Notes: a model not told the origin generated them from the sequence alone. A stretch of DNA of 64,000 nucleotides from an uncultured Blautia sp. (GCA_900551075.1 URVB01000003.1:62001-126000), one strand, 5' to 3'; positions 8,887-18,016 are shown, counted from the stretch's first letter. A program made the numbers and translations.

Positions 8887-9869
8887 TGGTTCAGAAGATG
8901 CGTTGGAAACTGTGGGTGGTCATCGTTGGGGCAGCATTGCTTGCGGTTTTTTATTATAGTGCGATACAGGGTGAGACAGAGAAGGAACCTGATAATTATT
9001 CTGTGATTTTGTATCAGCATACAGATAATGAATGGGCAATTTTTACGGAGGGAATGAAGCAGGCGGAGGATGACCTGAGGATCAAGGTAAATTATATTAC
9101 CATGGGTGAAAACGATACGGCAAAGGATCAGGTAAATATGATCGAGAGAGAAATTAAGGCAGGAGCCGATGGAATCTTAATTGCTGCAGTGGACAGCGAT
9201 AGTCTGCGGCAGGAGCTGGGCGCCATGTCTTTGGCTGTACCGGTCATCTGTGCGGAAACCGGAGTTGGAGCTGCACTGCCGGTCATCAGTGCAGAGGATT
9301 ATGAAATGGGCAAGGCTCTTGGAAACAAGATTCTGAAAGACATGGACGCCAACGGCCAGGGCCGTGTTGTGACAATTCTTCGAGAGTATATGGAACGGGA
9401 CAGTGTGCGGCAGCGGTACGAAGGGCTCAGGGACGCACTGGAAGCAGCGGATGAGAAGGTAGAGATTCAGGAATATTCCAGAAGTCCCGGAGATTACAGT
9501 CTGCGCCTGTTTGTGGAAACATTGTTTCATAGCTGCGGACAGTATATTGCTGCTTTGGATAAGTATACAACAGAAGAGGCGGGAGCCGCGCGGGCCTCTG
9601 ATAAAGCGGAATATGAAGCAGATGGGATGCAATTTCAAATTTATGGCATTGGAAATACGGTACAGACTGTAAACGATCTTGATAACGGAAACATTCAGGC
9701 GCTGGTCTATCAAAATGAATTCAACATGGGCTATCAGGGATTGAAATGTTTGGCAGAGGCTCGAAAAAAGGACTGGATCGACAGAAATATAAATATTAAA
9801 TTTGAATTGGTTACAAAAGAGACTCTGTATGAATATGAAAATGAACGCTTATTGTTCCCAAGTGTCTGA
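8883..9869 (+). CDS. Membrane-anchored sugar-binding-like sensor protein
   Basis: 328 aa, Peripla_BP_4 fold, with an N-terminal membrane anchor (residues 9-27, hydrophobic, no lipobox and no clear cleavage site). It overlaps the kinase stop by 4 bp. It lacks the calcium loop of MglB-type proteins, and no transporter genes follow. I infer it is an auxiliary sensor that binds a sugar outside the cell and contacts the kinase, like XylFII with LytS in Clostridium. It could instead be a retired transporter subunit. Confidence 0.75.
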   Translation: MMVQKMRWKLWVVIVGAALLAVFYYSAIQGETEKEPDNYSVILYQHTDNEWAIFTEGMKQAEDDLRIKVNYITMGENDTAKDQVNMIEREIKAGADGILIAAVDSDSLRQELGAMSLAVPVICAETGVGAALPVISAEDYEMGKALGNKILKDMDANGQGRVVTILREYMERDSVRQRYEGLRDALEAADEKVEIQEYSRSPGDYSLRLFVETLFHSCGQYIAALDKYTTEEAGAARASDKAEYEADGMQFQIYGIGNTVQTVNDLDNGNIQALVYQNEFNMGYQGLKCLAEARKKDWIDRNINIKFELVTKETLYEYENERLLFPSV

Positions 9870-9882
9870 GGCAGGTGTGAGC

Positions 9883-10953
9883 ATGAAAAAGTTAAAAAGA
9901 AATGGTAGAAGTTTCGTAGCAGGGGTTGTCGGCGTATGTGTTCTGGGAGGCTGCGGTATGCAGCAGAATTTTGTTGAGGAAAAGGTATCCAGCTTAAAAA
10001 TAGGAATTAGTGTATATGATCAGTATGATACTTTTGTGACGGAGCTGGTTTCGCATCTGCAGTCTTATGCAAAGGAAAAAGAGAAGGACTGGGATATTTC
10101 GATTACCCTGGAAATTCAAAATGCTGACGGCAGCCAGATGCTGCAGAATGATCAGATGGATGACTTTATTGAGGAAAGAGTTGATATTGCATGCATCAAC
10201 CTTGTAGACAGGACAGATGCCTCCACCATTATAGAAAAGGCCAAGAACAGTGATGTGCCGGTCATATTTTTTAACAGAGAGCTGGTAAAGGAGGATCTGG
10301 AGCGTTGGGATAAGCTGTATTATGTAGGTGCGGATGCCTTTGAATCCGGCAAGCTTCAGGGTGATATTCTCGTAGAAGAGTGTAAGGTGAACTTTTCCAA
10401 AATTGACAAAAACGGGGATGGCGTACTGCAGTACGTCATGTTGGAAGGAGAAGCAGGCCATAATGATTCTATGGTGAGAAGCATGTCTGTAATTAATGAA
10501 ATTACGGACAGAGGATATCTGGTCCAGAAATTATCGGATGAAATTGCCAATTGGAACCGGGATCAGGCAGCGAACAAAATGAAGCAGTTCATAGATATGT
10601 ATGGAGACGATATCGAGGTTGTATTGGCAAATAACGATGATATGGCTTTGGGTGCAATTGATGCATTGAAAGCAGAGGGGATTAGAGTGGGTTCCGAAGG
10701 CTGGCCTATGGTACTTGGGATTGATGGTACCTCTGTTGGACTGAAGGCGGTGGATAACGGTGAAATGCTGGGGACTGTTCTGAATGACGCGAAGGGACAG
10801 GCGAGAGGGATTCTGGAATTGTCGTATTCCCTAATCCGGGGAACAAAGCTTTCGAAGGAATTCAGGCTGCTGGATGAGAAATATATCAGACAGCCGTATG
10901 AGATTGTAACAGAAAAGAATCTGGGCGAAATACAGATGCGGCTTATGGACTAA
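9883..10953 (+). CDS. Lipoprotein galactose-binding-type sensor protein
   Basis: 356 aa. A type II signal peptide ends in lipobox LGGC with the lipidated cysteine at residue 24. The Peripla_BP fold includes a calcium loop DKNGDGVLQ from D175, so it is closely related to the MglB-type protein at 1198. I chose ATG 9883 because MKKLKRNG starts a good signal sequence. An in-frame ATG at 9802 overlaps the previous gene. It is the only solute-binding protein here with a lipobox, and it sits with the kinase and regulator rather than with a permease, which favours a sensory role. Confidence 0.8.
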   Translation: MKKLKRNGRSFVAGVVGVCVLGGCGMQQNFVEEKVSSLKIGISVYDQYDTFVTELVSHLQSYAKEKEKDWDISITLEIQNADGSQMLQNDQMDDFIEERVDIACINLVDRTDASTIIEKAKNSDVPVIFFNRELVKEDLERWDKLYYVGADAFESGKLQGDILVEECKVNFSKIDKNGDGVLQYVMLEGEAGHNDSMVRSMSVINEITDRGYLVQKLSDEIANWNRDQAANKMKQFIDMYGDDIEVVLANNDDMALGAIDALKAEGIRVGSEGWPMVLGIDGTSVGLKAVDNGEMLGTVLNDAKGQARGILELSYSLIRGTKLSKEFRLLDEKYIRQPYEIVTEKNLGEIQMRLMD

Positions 10954-11109
10954 AACCTATTTTGACTTGTATTTGTGAGGATACGGAACAGATACGATAT
11001 TTTACGTAAATTTAGCACATACAATACATTAGATTTAATAATGCGCTGATAGAGTATGCTTGTCAAAACAAATTTCAGGGAATGAAACAAGACGAGAGGA
11101 GAAATTGTT

Positions 11110-12663
11110 ATGAAAGCAAAAAAAATCGGCGCATTTTTATTGGCAGCCAGTATGTTGGCCTCAAATGCTGTAATTTCACAGCCGGCTATGGCAGCAGAGT
11201 ACACGGCGGAAGAAGCAGAGGTAAAAGCTCCGAAGTATATTTTTCTATTTATCGGAGATGGAATGAGCTATCCGCAGATTCAGACTACAAATTATTTTTT
11301 AAGTGCTGTGGAGGATGACGGGGATGAGATTCTCACAAGCAGGGATCATTTGAATATGTTCTCTTTTCCGGTAGCCGGATCTGCCCAGACCTATGACAGC
11401 ACGTCCTTCTGTCCGGATTCCGCATCTACCGCGACATCTATCTCTACGGGCCATAAGACTTACAGCGGAACCATTAATATGGACGAAAAAATGGAAACAC
11501 CGTATGAAACAATTGCCGAGAAATTGAAAAAGCAGCTTGGTTATAAAATCGGTATTCTTTCTACTGTAAATCTAAACCATGCAACACCTGCCGCTTTTTA
11601 TGCACATCAGGCATCCAGAAACAGCTATTACGAAATTGGGGAAGAGCTGATCGCCAGTGAGTTTGACTATTTTGCAGGCGGCGGATTAAAAAAGACAACC
11701 GGTGATGAAGGAGATAAAAAAGATCTTTATGAGCTTGCGCAGGAGGCAGGCTATAAGGTGATCAAAACAAAGGCAGAAGCGGAGGCACTGACTGCCGGGG
11801 ATGGGAAAGCGATTGTTATCGATGAAACATTGGCAGATGACGATGCAATGAGCTACACCATGGATTTGGAAGATGGTGAATGGGCTCTTGCTGATTATGT
11901 AGAAAAGGGTATTGAGGTCCTGGATAATGAAAATGGGTTTTTCATGATGGTAGAAGGCGGTAAGATTGACTGGGCATGTCATGCCAATGATGCGGCGGCT
12001 ACGATTACGGATACCGTTGCACTGGATGATGCGGTTGGAAAGGCAGTTGAGTTCTACCAGGAACATCCGGAGGAAACTCTGATTCTGGTGACCGGTGACC
12101 ATGAGACAGGCGGTTTGACTATAGGCTTTGCCGGAACAGATTATGATACATTTTTATCCAATATCAGTAATCAGAAAATTTCGTATGCAAAATTTGATTC
12201 GGATTATGTGACAGGTTACAAGGAAAATAAGACGGATTTTGATACCATAATGGCTGATGTTACAGAGCTTTTCGGTCTGCAGGCACCGAGCGGAGAAACA
12301 GGAGATTCGAACCGGGCGGACAGCAAGGACGTGCATCCGGAATCCGAGGATACAGGCTCTCTGGTGATGACAGATTATGAATACAACAAATTAAAAGCTG
12401 CTTATGATGAGACAATGTCCCGCACAGGTGAGGAAGAGGAATTCGGACAGGAAGAATACCTTCTGTATGGAAGCTATGAACCGCTGACCGTTACGATCAC
12501 CCATATCCTGAATAACAAATCCGGTATTAATTTTGCCTCTTATGCACATACCGGACTTCCTGTGGAAGTATTTGCTATGGGCCCGGGTCAGGAGCAGTTT
12601 GAAGGCTATTATGACAATACGGATATTTATAATAAGATGGCGGCGCTTACAGGAGTAAACTGA
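11110..12663 (+). CDS. Secreted alkaline phosphatase (PhoA family)
   Basis: 517 aa phosphomonoesterase. Signal peptide 1-28 (cleavage near AMA-AE), no lipobox. Active-site features: metal ligand D50 in GDGM, phosphoserine region CPDSASTAT with S104, TGDHETGG and a late HTG motif. All match metal-dependent alkaline phosphatases. GAGAGGAG precedes the ATG. The 156-bp gap before it holds a TTTACGTAAA palindrome (about 11002-11011) but no convincing PhoB/PhoP box. The membrane protein gene starts 1 bp after its stop. Confidence 0.9.
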   Translation: MKAKKIGAFLLAASMLASNAVISQPAMAAEYTAEEAEVKAPKYIFLFIGDGMSYPQIQTTNYFLSAVEDDGDEILTSRDHLNMFSFPVAGSAQTYDSTSFCPDSASTATSISTGHKTYSGTINMDEKMETPYETIAEKLKKQLGYKIGILSTVNLNHATPAAFYAHQASRNSYYEIGEELIASEFDYFAGGGLKKTTGDEGDKKDLYELAQEAGYKVIKTKAEAEALTAGDGKAIVIDETLADDDAMSYTMDLEDGEWALADYVEKGIEVLDNENGFFMMVEGGKIDWACHANDAAATITDTVALDDAVGKAVEFYQEHPEETLILVTGDHETGGLTIGFAGTDYDTFLSNISNQKISYAKFDSDYVTGYKENKTDFDTIMADVTELFGLQAPSGETGDSNRADSKDVHPESEDTGSLVMTDYEYNKLKAAYDETMSRTGEEEEFGQEEYLLYGSYEPLTVTITHILNNKSGINFASYAHTGLPVEVFAMGPGQEQFEGYYDNTDIYNKMAALTGVN

Positions 12664-12664
12664 T

Positions 12665-13813
12665 ATGAGAAGCAGGCTGAAAAAGAACTCCGTTTCTTTA
12701 CTGGCAATACTGCTTATTCTCATCCTCATGGCTTTACCTACGGGCTATGAGGATGCCGCTATTTATAAAGGGACAGACCGGGTAAGGGCAAAAGTTATTT
12801 CCACGGATGAAAGTACGGTAAAAAGCTCCGGCCTGATCCGGTCAGGAGAGCAGTATTGTCAGACAGAGATACTGGATGGAAAATTCAAGGGACAGATAAC
12901 AAAGGCCGTCAATATGCTGAGCGGTTCTCTGGAATCTGATAAAATATTCCGGAAGGGTGATATAGTACAGGTAGTGATTAGCTACAAAAATGAAGAAATT
13001 CTTTCCGTAACGATGAATGATCATTACAGGATCGATAAAGAGTTGATTTTGGCAGGCATGTTTGTGATCCTTCTTGTATTGTTTGCCGGAAAGACAGGGC
13101 TGCGTGCTGTTTATTCTTTTGTGATTACAGTGCTTTCCATATGGAAAATTATGGTACCGGCCTATCTTCAGGGAGTGAATCCAATTTGGTGCGGGCTGCT
13201 GCTTACGGCATTTTTGACAGTGCTGATTATTTTTTTGGTCTATGGCTGGGACAAAAGGACAATTGCAGCCAGTGCCGGAGCGTTACTGGGAGTGCTGGTT
13301 ACCTGTGTGATCGGATATCTGTTCACAGATGCCTTTAAAATTCATGGGGCAGTCATGGCATATTCCGAGAGCCTTCTGTATGCAGGCTATCAGGATTTAA
13401 ATTTAACGAAGATATTTATGAGTGGGATTTTTATCGGTGCATCCGGTGCAATGATGGATTTATCCGTAGATATTACCTCTGCGGTGAATGAGGTAATAGA
13501 AAAGAAACCGGGGATTGGCTGGGGAGAAGCAGCCCGCTCCGGGATGAACGTGGGAAGAGCCGCTATGGGAACCATGACAACGACGCTTCTGCTTGCCTAT
13601 TCAGGCGGCTATATTGCTCTTTTGATGACTTTTATGGCGCAGGGGACGCCGATTGATAATATCCTGAATTACAAATATGTGTCAGCAGAGATTCTGGATA
13701 CGGTCATCGGAAGCTTCGGTCTTGTGGCTGTAGCTCCGTTTACGGCACTGACCAGCGGATTTTTACTTACCGGAAGGAAACAGAAATGCTGTACAAAAAA
13801 TCCTCTTACCTGA
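12665..13813 (+). CDS. YibE/F family multi-pass membrane protein
   Basis: 382 aa. One N-terminal segment (residues 9-27), an external beta-rich region (about 30-120), then seven or so hydrophobic helices. Motifs such as GASGAMMDLSVDITSAVNE, GRAAMGTMTTTLLLAYSGG and PIDNILN are typical of YibE/F. Its role is unknown. It follows the phosphatase by one base and is presumably co-transcribed. Its stop lies inside a hairpin that terminates both convergent transcripts. Confidence 0.85.
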   Translation: MRSRLKKNSVSLLAILLILILMALPTGYEDAAIYKGTDRVRAKVISTDESTVKSSGLIRSGEQYCQTEILDGKFKGQITKAVNMLSGSLESDKIFRKGDIVQVVISYKNEEILSVTMNDHYRIDKELILAGMFVILLVLFAGKTGLRAVYSFVITVLSIWKIMVPAYLQGVNPIWCGLLLTAFLTVLIIFLVYGWDKRTIAASAGALLGVLVTCVIGYLFTDAFKIHGAVMAYSESLLYAGYQDLNLTKIFMSGIFIGASGAMMDLSVDITSAVNEVIEKKPGIGWGEAARSGMNVGRAAMGTMTTTLLLAYSGGYIALLMTFMAQGTPIDNILNYKYVSAEILDTVIGSFGLVAVAPFTALTSGFLLTGRKQKCCTKNPLT

Positions 13814-13836
13814 ACAGAACAGGAAGAGGATTTTTT
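13797..13836. terminator. Bidirectional terminator between YibE/F and the phosphoribosyltransferase-like gene
   Basis: AAAATCCTCTT and CCTG pair with CAGG and AAGAGGATTTT around a 7-nt loop, flanked by A and T runs on either side. It works for both convergent genes and overlaps the YibE/F stop codon (13811-13813). Confidence 0.85.
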
Positions 13837-13844
13837 CATAGGAG

Positions 13845-14486
13845 CTATATTTTGGAATATCCATAGCTGCTGACAATTGCATCCAGCTTCCGGTGGTTTT
13901 TGCAAAGCGGGCATTCATGGAACTTGTAGGTTCCGTAATCAGGAATGTCCTTCTGCTGGAAAATGGAATGGACCGGAAGCTGTGCAACACTGCTGACAGC
14001 ACTGAAGATAGCAGCGATTCCGCGGATTTTACCTCCATAATATAAAATACTTTCTACGGCTCTGGAAAGAGTTTCGCCTGTGGTTACGGAGCCGTTCAGG
14101 ATCAGCACGTTTTTGCCCTGGATCATCATTTGGATGTTGTCACGGAAAATCATCTGTCCGACGCTGTTATATTCCGGGGATGTGACATAAATGGTTTGGT
14201 GTGCATTCATGGAAAGTACACCTGCCTTGGTTAATTCTTCTGCCAGATAAGCGCCGACTACTTCTAATCCATCCATGCAGACAATCGTATCAATAGGAAC
14301 GGATGCCTCATAGTTTCCCGACAGGGCTTGTGCAATTCTTCTGGCTTCTGCACATCGGGATTTCATCGTAGTCATGTCCAGATAGTGAGTGATATGGGAC
14401 TGCGGTGTTGCAAAATGGCCCGGAAAAATCTTTAGCTGGATACGTTCGTCGCTGCGTGCATAAATTTTAAACATTTTTGTTTCCAT
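13845..14486 (-). CDS. Orotate phosphoribosyltransferase-like (type I PRTase) protein
   Basis: 213 aa cytoplasmic protein with a type I PRTase fold. The PRPP-binding loop is NVLILNGSVTTGETL (about residues 128-142); the canonical acidic pair before the loop is replaced by LNGS, which is atypical. A CPLCKNH motif near the C-terminus may bind a metal. Such proteins are often annotated orotate phosphoribosyltransferase, but the changed loop and the absence of pyr genes nearby make that role doubtful. AAAGGGGG precedes the ATG. Confidence 0.7.
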   Translation of the reverse strand: METKMFKIYARSDERIQLKIFPGHFATPQSHITHYLDMTTMKSRCAEARRIAQALSGNYEASVPIDTIVCMDGLEVVGAYLAEELTKAGVLSMNAHQTIYVTSPEYNSVGQMIFRDNIQMMIQGKNVLILNGSVTTGETLSRAVESILYYGGKIRGIAAIFSAVSSVAQLPVHSIFQQKDIPDYGTYKFHECPLCKNHRKLDAIVSSYGYSKI

Positions 14487-14531
14487 AGGATACCCCCTTT
14501 ATCATATATTACGCACATATTAAGTATAGTT

Positions 14532-14561
14532 ATTATAGCATTAGAGTGGAGGAGTTTTCAA
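14532..14561 (-). promoter_or_regulatory. Promoter of the PRTase-like gene
   Basis: Minus strand: TTGAAA (14561-14556), an 18-bp spacer and TATAAT (14537-14532) preceded by TGC, an extended -10. It lies about 45 bp before the ATG. Confidence 0.75.
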
Positions 14562-14639
14562 TATATTCTGGAAATTATGGAAAAAAGAAATGAGATTTTT
14601 GATATAAAAAACCTATAGAAAGTGGTTTACACAATGAAC

Positions 14640-14673
14640 AAAAAAAGCCAGGGACCCGTGAGGGCCGCCTGGC
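14640..14673 (-). terminator. Intrinsic terminator of the hsp20 operon
   Basis: On the minus strand GCCAGG pairs with CCTGGC and an inner GGCCC/GGGTCC-type stem, then a run of seven T. It lies about 30 bp after the hsp20 stop. Confidence 0.8.
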
Positions 14674-14700
14674 ATAATAAGGGGAAAGTGAGGGGAGCGA

Positions 14701-15150
14701 TTATCCCTCAATGGCAATATAGCCTTTATTTTCTACTGCTTTTGGAGTTTTTTTCGGAAGAGTTAATTTCAGGATACCATCCTCATATCTGGCATGAACG
14801 TCTTCTTCAGTAACTGCGGAGCCTACATAGAAGCTTCGGCTCATGCTGCCGGAGTAGCGTTCCCTGCGGATGAAATTGCCTTTGTCATCTTTTTCATCCT
14901 CATTCAGAGATTTTACAGCGGAAAGGGTGAGATAACCGTCTTTTAACTGTACTTTGATGTCCTCTTTCCTGAATCCCGGCAAATCTACATCTAATTCATA
15001 GGTGCTGTCGGTTTCGCGGATGTCTGTTTTCATCATGTTCTGTGTCTGCTTTCCGTAAAGAGGATTCTTTTTGCTCCAGAAGTCGTCGCCGAACGGGAAG
15101 TTCATCCAATTATCAAATAAGTTTTCTCCAAAAATACTAGGCATCATCAT
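14701..15150 (-). CDS. hsp20: Small heat-shock protein Hsp20
   Basis: 149 aa ATP-independent chaperone that holds unfolding proteins in the cytoplasm. The alpha-crystallin domain runs from about residue 40 (TDIRETDSTYELDVDLPGF) to the conserved ARYEDGILKLTLPK near the end. AAAGGAGATATG supplies the ribosome site. It lies 84 bp downstream of the P-loop kinase gene on the same strand. With the CIRCE element upstream of that gene, it is probably HrcA-controlled. Confidence 0.93.
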   Translation of the reverse strand: MMMPSIFGENLFDNWMNFPFGDDFWSKKNPLYGKQTQNMMKTDIRETDSTYELDVDLPGFRKEDIKVQLKDGYLTLSAVKSLNEDEKDDKGNFIRRERYSGSMSRSFYVGSAVTEEDVHARYEDGILKLTLPKKTPKAVENKGYIAIEG

Positions 15151-15234
15151 AAATCATATCTCCTTTCAATGTCTTATAAAAAATATATATAAATGTTGTT
15201 CTTACAATTTCCGAAACCACAGAAAATTATACAA

Positions 15235-15858
15235 TTATTTTATTGATTCTTTGGCTACATGTTCCTCCATGGTTTCCTCGAGAATTGTCAGGCAGTTTTC
15301 CATCGAACATTCAAATTCATCATCGTTATTATTTTTAAAAATAATCAAATCATCTTTTACTGCAGGATCATCCAGATTCTCCGGTATCTCAAAATTGCAG
15401 CCGGCAATATATTCATCCCAGTGCTCCAGCTTCCATGTATCCCGGTCTGAATTGCGCCTGATCATTCTCTCATGGACGATCTCAGGAGAAGTTTCCACCC
15501 ATATGACAACCAGGGTAGTATTTATTTCAGCTAATTTTTTTTTCAGGTGCCGGATATAATTCATGTCGCGGATTTCTCTTGTAAAAGGCGCATTGATCAG
15601 TACAATATCGTCATAATTCAAAGCCTCAAGTGCCAGCGCCACCACACATGCATATTCATAATCCCGGATATGCTCCTCAAAAAAACGGCTGCTTCGGTTA
15701 TACGGCTGACCAGCAGCGGCAAAAATCTGTTTGGACAAAAGAATCAGCGTGTCCTTATCCAGGTAGACCACATGCTGCAGCCGTTTGGCAAGTTCCTTTG
15801 AGATAAATGTTTTTCCGCAGGCCGGCGGAGAGGTAACAAGTATTAATTTTTTAATCAT
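15235..15858 (-). CDS. P-loop kinase/ATPase of unknown substrate
   Basis: 207 aa cytoplasmic AAA_33/zeta-toxin-like P-loop protein. The Walker A is TSPPACGKTFIS (first glycine replaced by serine), followed by YLDKDTL (a typical kinase acceptor-side motif), INAPFTRE, and a lid VHERMIRRNSDRDTWK with several arginines. ATG 15858 follows AGAGGAATTGCC; an upstream in-frame start at 15909 lacks a ribosome site. It sits between a CIRCE-controlled promoter and hsp20. Its substrate cannot be told from sequence. Confidence 0.75.
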   Translation of the reverse strand: MIKKLILVTSPPACGKTFISKELAKRLQHVVYLDKDTLILLSKQIFAAAGQPYNRSSRFFEEHIRDYEYACVVALALEALNYDDIVLINAPFTREIRDMNYIRHLKKKLAEINTTLVVIWVETSPEIVHERMIRRNSDRDTWKLEHWDEYIAGCNFEIPENLDDPAVKDDLIIFKNNNDDEFECSMENCLTILEETMEEHVAKESIK

Positions 15859-15968
15859 GGCAATTCCTCTTTTCTGCCTGATACAGGCTGATGTATAAGG
15901 GAGACACACAGCAGTCGGAGAGCATTTCCCTATGCTGTTATTAGAATTGCCCTTTATTAGAAATATAT

Positions 15969-16001
15969 TTATTTATACAGCTTCTTTTCTGCTCTTCGCA
16001 T
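15969..16001 (-). CDS. 10-codon leader peptide in the CIRCE-controlled transcript
   Basis: An ATG at 16001 gives MRRAEKKLYK and a stop. AGGAG lies 8 nt before the ATG, a better ribosome site than many genes here have. It begins about 25 nt after the predicted transcription start. The peptide is strongly basic. It may be a real small protein, a translational leader or a chance ORF; no homologue is known to me. Confidence 0.4.
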   Translation of the reverse strand: MRRAEKKLYK

Positions 16002-16032
16002 ATCTATCACTCCTTTTTTTTGTTATACATGT

Positions 16033-16061
16033 GTTATAACACACATTATTAGCATTGTCAA
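16033..16061 (-). promoter_or_regulatory. Sigma-A promoter for the heat-shock operon
   Basis: Minus strand: TTGACA (16061-16056), a 17-bp spacer and TATAAC (16038-16033). The -35 lies within the CIRCE element. A GTGTTATAACAC palindrome (16031-16042) overlaps the -10. Confidence 0.85.
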
Positions 16062-16075
16062 GAGGTGAGTGCTAA
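16049..16075. promoter_or_regulatory. CIRCE operator (HrcA binding site)
   Basis: On the plus strand TTAGCATTG, a 9-nt spacer, then GAGTGCTAA. The consensus is TTAGCACTC-N9-GAGTGCTAA; the right arm is perfect and the left arm matches 7 of 9. It overlaps the -35 of the minus-strand promoter, the usual arrangement for HrcA repression. It abuts the stop codon of the GH127 gene. Confidence 0.88.
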
Positions 16076-16081
16076 TTTTTT

Positions 16082-17989
16082 TTATTCCCTGATCCAAACT
16101 CTCATCTGTCCTCTGCCGCGGTTTCCCCATATGTAGTAGGGAATGGCTTTCATGGTCACCGGTGTTTTTTCCGGAGGGATAGAAGAGTACAGTTGTGCAC
16201 TGTCCGCATCCCTTCTGCCCGCCATAGTCAGGGTTACTGTGCCGGACAGGATTCCTTCCGTTTCAAAGTGTTCCGTAATTTCACTTTGGCGCGGGAGGGT
16301 AAGTGCCTGAAGCTGAGGACCGTTATCGGCACTTTCCAGGCAGTATACGACAGGTCCCCGCATCAGTCCCACACATCCAGCTGTGTCAATACAGCGCACA
16401 GTTCCGTAAATTCTGCGGATTTCCATTGGGAAGGATACATTCAGCACGTCACCGGCAGACCATTCCCTTTCGATATATGCATATCCTTTTTCCTGACGGA
16501 TAGATGCCTCGGCACCATTAATACGAACCTGCAGGTTCCCGGCTTTCACATAGTCCGGAATATGAACCGCTATTGTAAAATGCTTATTCTTTTTGGGGGT
16601 CACCGTATATTCGGTCTCTCCCTTCCATGGGTATTGGGTTTTCACCTGGACGGCCGCCAGATTCAGTTCTACCTCCTGGCCGATCATCAGATGGGAATAG
16701 ATGGTGTCCTCACTCTCGCTCCAGCAATATTTGCCCAGAGACAGTATCATTCTTGCCAGGTTGGGCGGACAGCAGGCGCAGGCATACCAGCCCGGTCTTT
16801 CCGGCAGAACATGCTTCATTCCAAAGACTTCACCGGAAAGTCCCGGATTTACCTCAAGAGGATTGACATAAAAGAAATGTCTGCCATCCAGTTGCATGCC
16901 GCTGATAGTGGAATTGTACAGGCATCTTTCAATGACATCTGCATACTTTCCATCCGGTTCCATGTCCAGCATCGCCTTTGCAAAAAAAACCAATCCAATC
17001 TGTGCACAGGTTTCCGCATAGGCCCTGTCAGGGGGAAGGTCATAATCCTTGGAAAAAGCCTCCCATTCTCCCGATGCGCCGATAGCACCTGTCAGATACA
17101 TCTTTTTCTCCATGATATTGTCCATAAGGAGCCTGCATGCTGCCTTCAGGCTTTCATCCTCTATAGCTGCTGCCAATTCCGCCATGGCACGGTAAAGATA
17201 CACTGCCCGTACAGCATGCCCTTCGGCGGACCTCTGCTCCCGCACCGGGGCATGCGACTGGTTGTATTCCAGATAATCCGGGTCCATGTCAAAAACAGAG
17301 AAATCTCTTTTTTCCTTTTCTTTATGGAAAAAGTCCTTTCTTGTGCCTCTCCCTTCGATAAAATAAGACGCAAGCTTCCTGTAGCTTTCTTTTCCGGTTA
17401 CCTGATAGAGACGCATAAGGCCCACCTCTACCTCTTCGTGTCCCGGAATACCGTAATGCTTTTCATTAAAAACAGAAGCAATACAATCTGCCGTTTTTTC
17501 TGCCACTTCCAGAAGCTCCCGCTTTCCGGTCACCTCGTAGTACCCACAGGCGGCCTCCATCATATGGCCCATGCAATACAGCTCATGGCCTTCCAGCAAA
17601 TCCTGCCAGCGGTGCTCCGGCTCCTTAATGGTAAAATAGGTATCCAGATAACCGTCCTCCTGCTGCGCCTTTGCGATAATGGAAATCACTTCATCCGCCC
17701 GTTTTTCAAGGGCAGGGTCCGGGCTGACCCAGAGGGAATAGGCCACTGCCTCCAGCCATTTTGCCACATCACTGTCCTGAAATACCATTCCGTAAAAGGC
17801 TCCCTCCTCCAATCCGGCAGCAATACGGAAATTTGCCAGGGCGTGGCTTTTTTCCGCCCCGGGAATCTCATCATTTAAAATTTTTTCCTGGTACGGGATA
17901 ACAGTCTCCACAACCAGCTTCTGGTAGGGGGACCAGAATTTATCCTGACATTTTGTCTGTTTTAAGGATATTGGATGAATTTTTTTCAC
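16082..17989 (-). CDS. GH127 beta-L-arabinofuranosidase
   Basis: 635 aa cytoplasmic glycoside hydrolase that removes beta-L-arabinofuranose from short glycans. The family's zinc/nucleophile cysteine pair is present in CACCPPN (C406, C407), and the upstream AYAETCAQIG segment holds the other zinc ligands (Glu and Cys). No signal peptide, so it acts on imported oligosaccharides. I chose GTG 17989 because AGAGGAG lies 8 nt upstream; a GTG at 18007 overlaps that site. Last gene of the minus-strand xylosidase/arabinosidase operon, ending next to a CIRCE element. Confidence 0.88.
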   Translation of the reverse strand: MKKIHPISLKQTKCQDKFWSPYQKLVVETVIPYQEKILNDEIPGAEKSHALANFRIAAGLEEGAFYGMVFQDSDVAKWLEAVAYSLWVSPDPALEKRADEVISIIAKAQQEDGYLDTYFTIKEPEHRWQDLLEGHELYCMGHMMEAACGYYEVTGKRELLEVAEKTADCIASVFNEKHYGIPGHEEVEVGLMRLYQVTGKESYRKLASYFIEGRGTRKDFFHKEKEKRDFSVFDMDPDYLEYNQSHAPVREQRSAEGHAVRAVYLYRAMAELAAAIEDESLKAACRLLMDNIMEKKMYLTGAIGASGEWEAFSKDYDLPPDRAYAETCAQIGLVFFAKAMLDMEPDGKYADVIERCLYNSTISGMQLDGRHFFYVNPLEVNPGLSGEVFGMKHVLPERPGWYACACCPPNLARMILSLGKYCWSESEDTIYSHLMIGQEVELNLAAVQVKTQYPWKGETEYTVTPKKNKHFTIAVHIPDYVKAGNLQVRINGAEASIRQEKGYAYIEREWSAGDVLNVSFPMEIRRIYGTVRCIDTAGCVGLMRGPVVYCLESADNGPQLQALTLPRQSEITEHFETEGILSGTVTLTMAGRRDADSAQLYSSIPPEKTPVTMKAIPYYIWGNRGRGQMRVWIRE

Positions 17990-18016
17990 TTTATCTACTC
18001 CTCTCACTCTATGATT

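Noticed and set aside
11002..11011. Pho box before the alkaline phosphatase gene
   Set aside because: A TTTACGTAAA palindrome is present but not the direct repeats expected for PhoB or PhoP binding.
16193..17878. Long open frame of 561 codons on the plus strand
   Set aside because: It is antisense to the GH127 gene, which has all family motifs; the antisense product has no recognisable domain and no ribosome site. The same holds for the long plus-strand frame at 19564-20784 opposite the GH31 gene.
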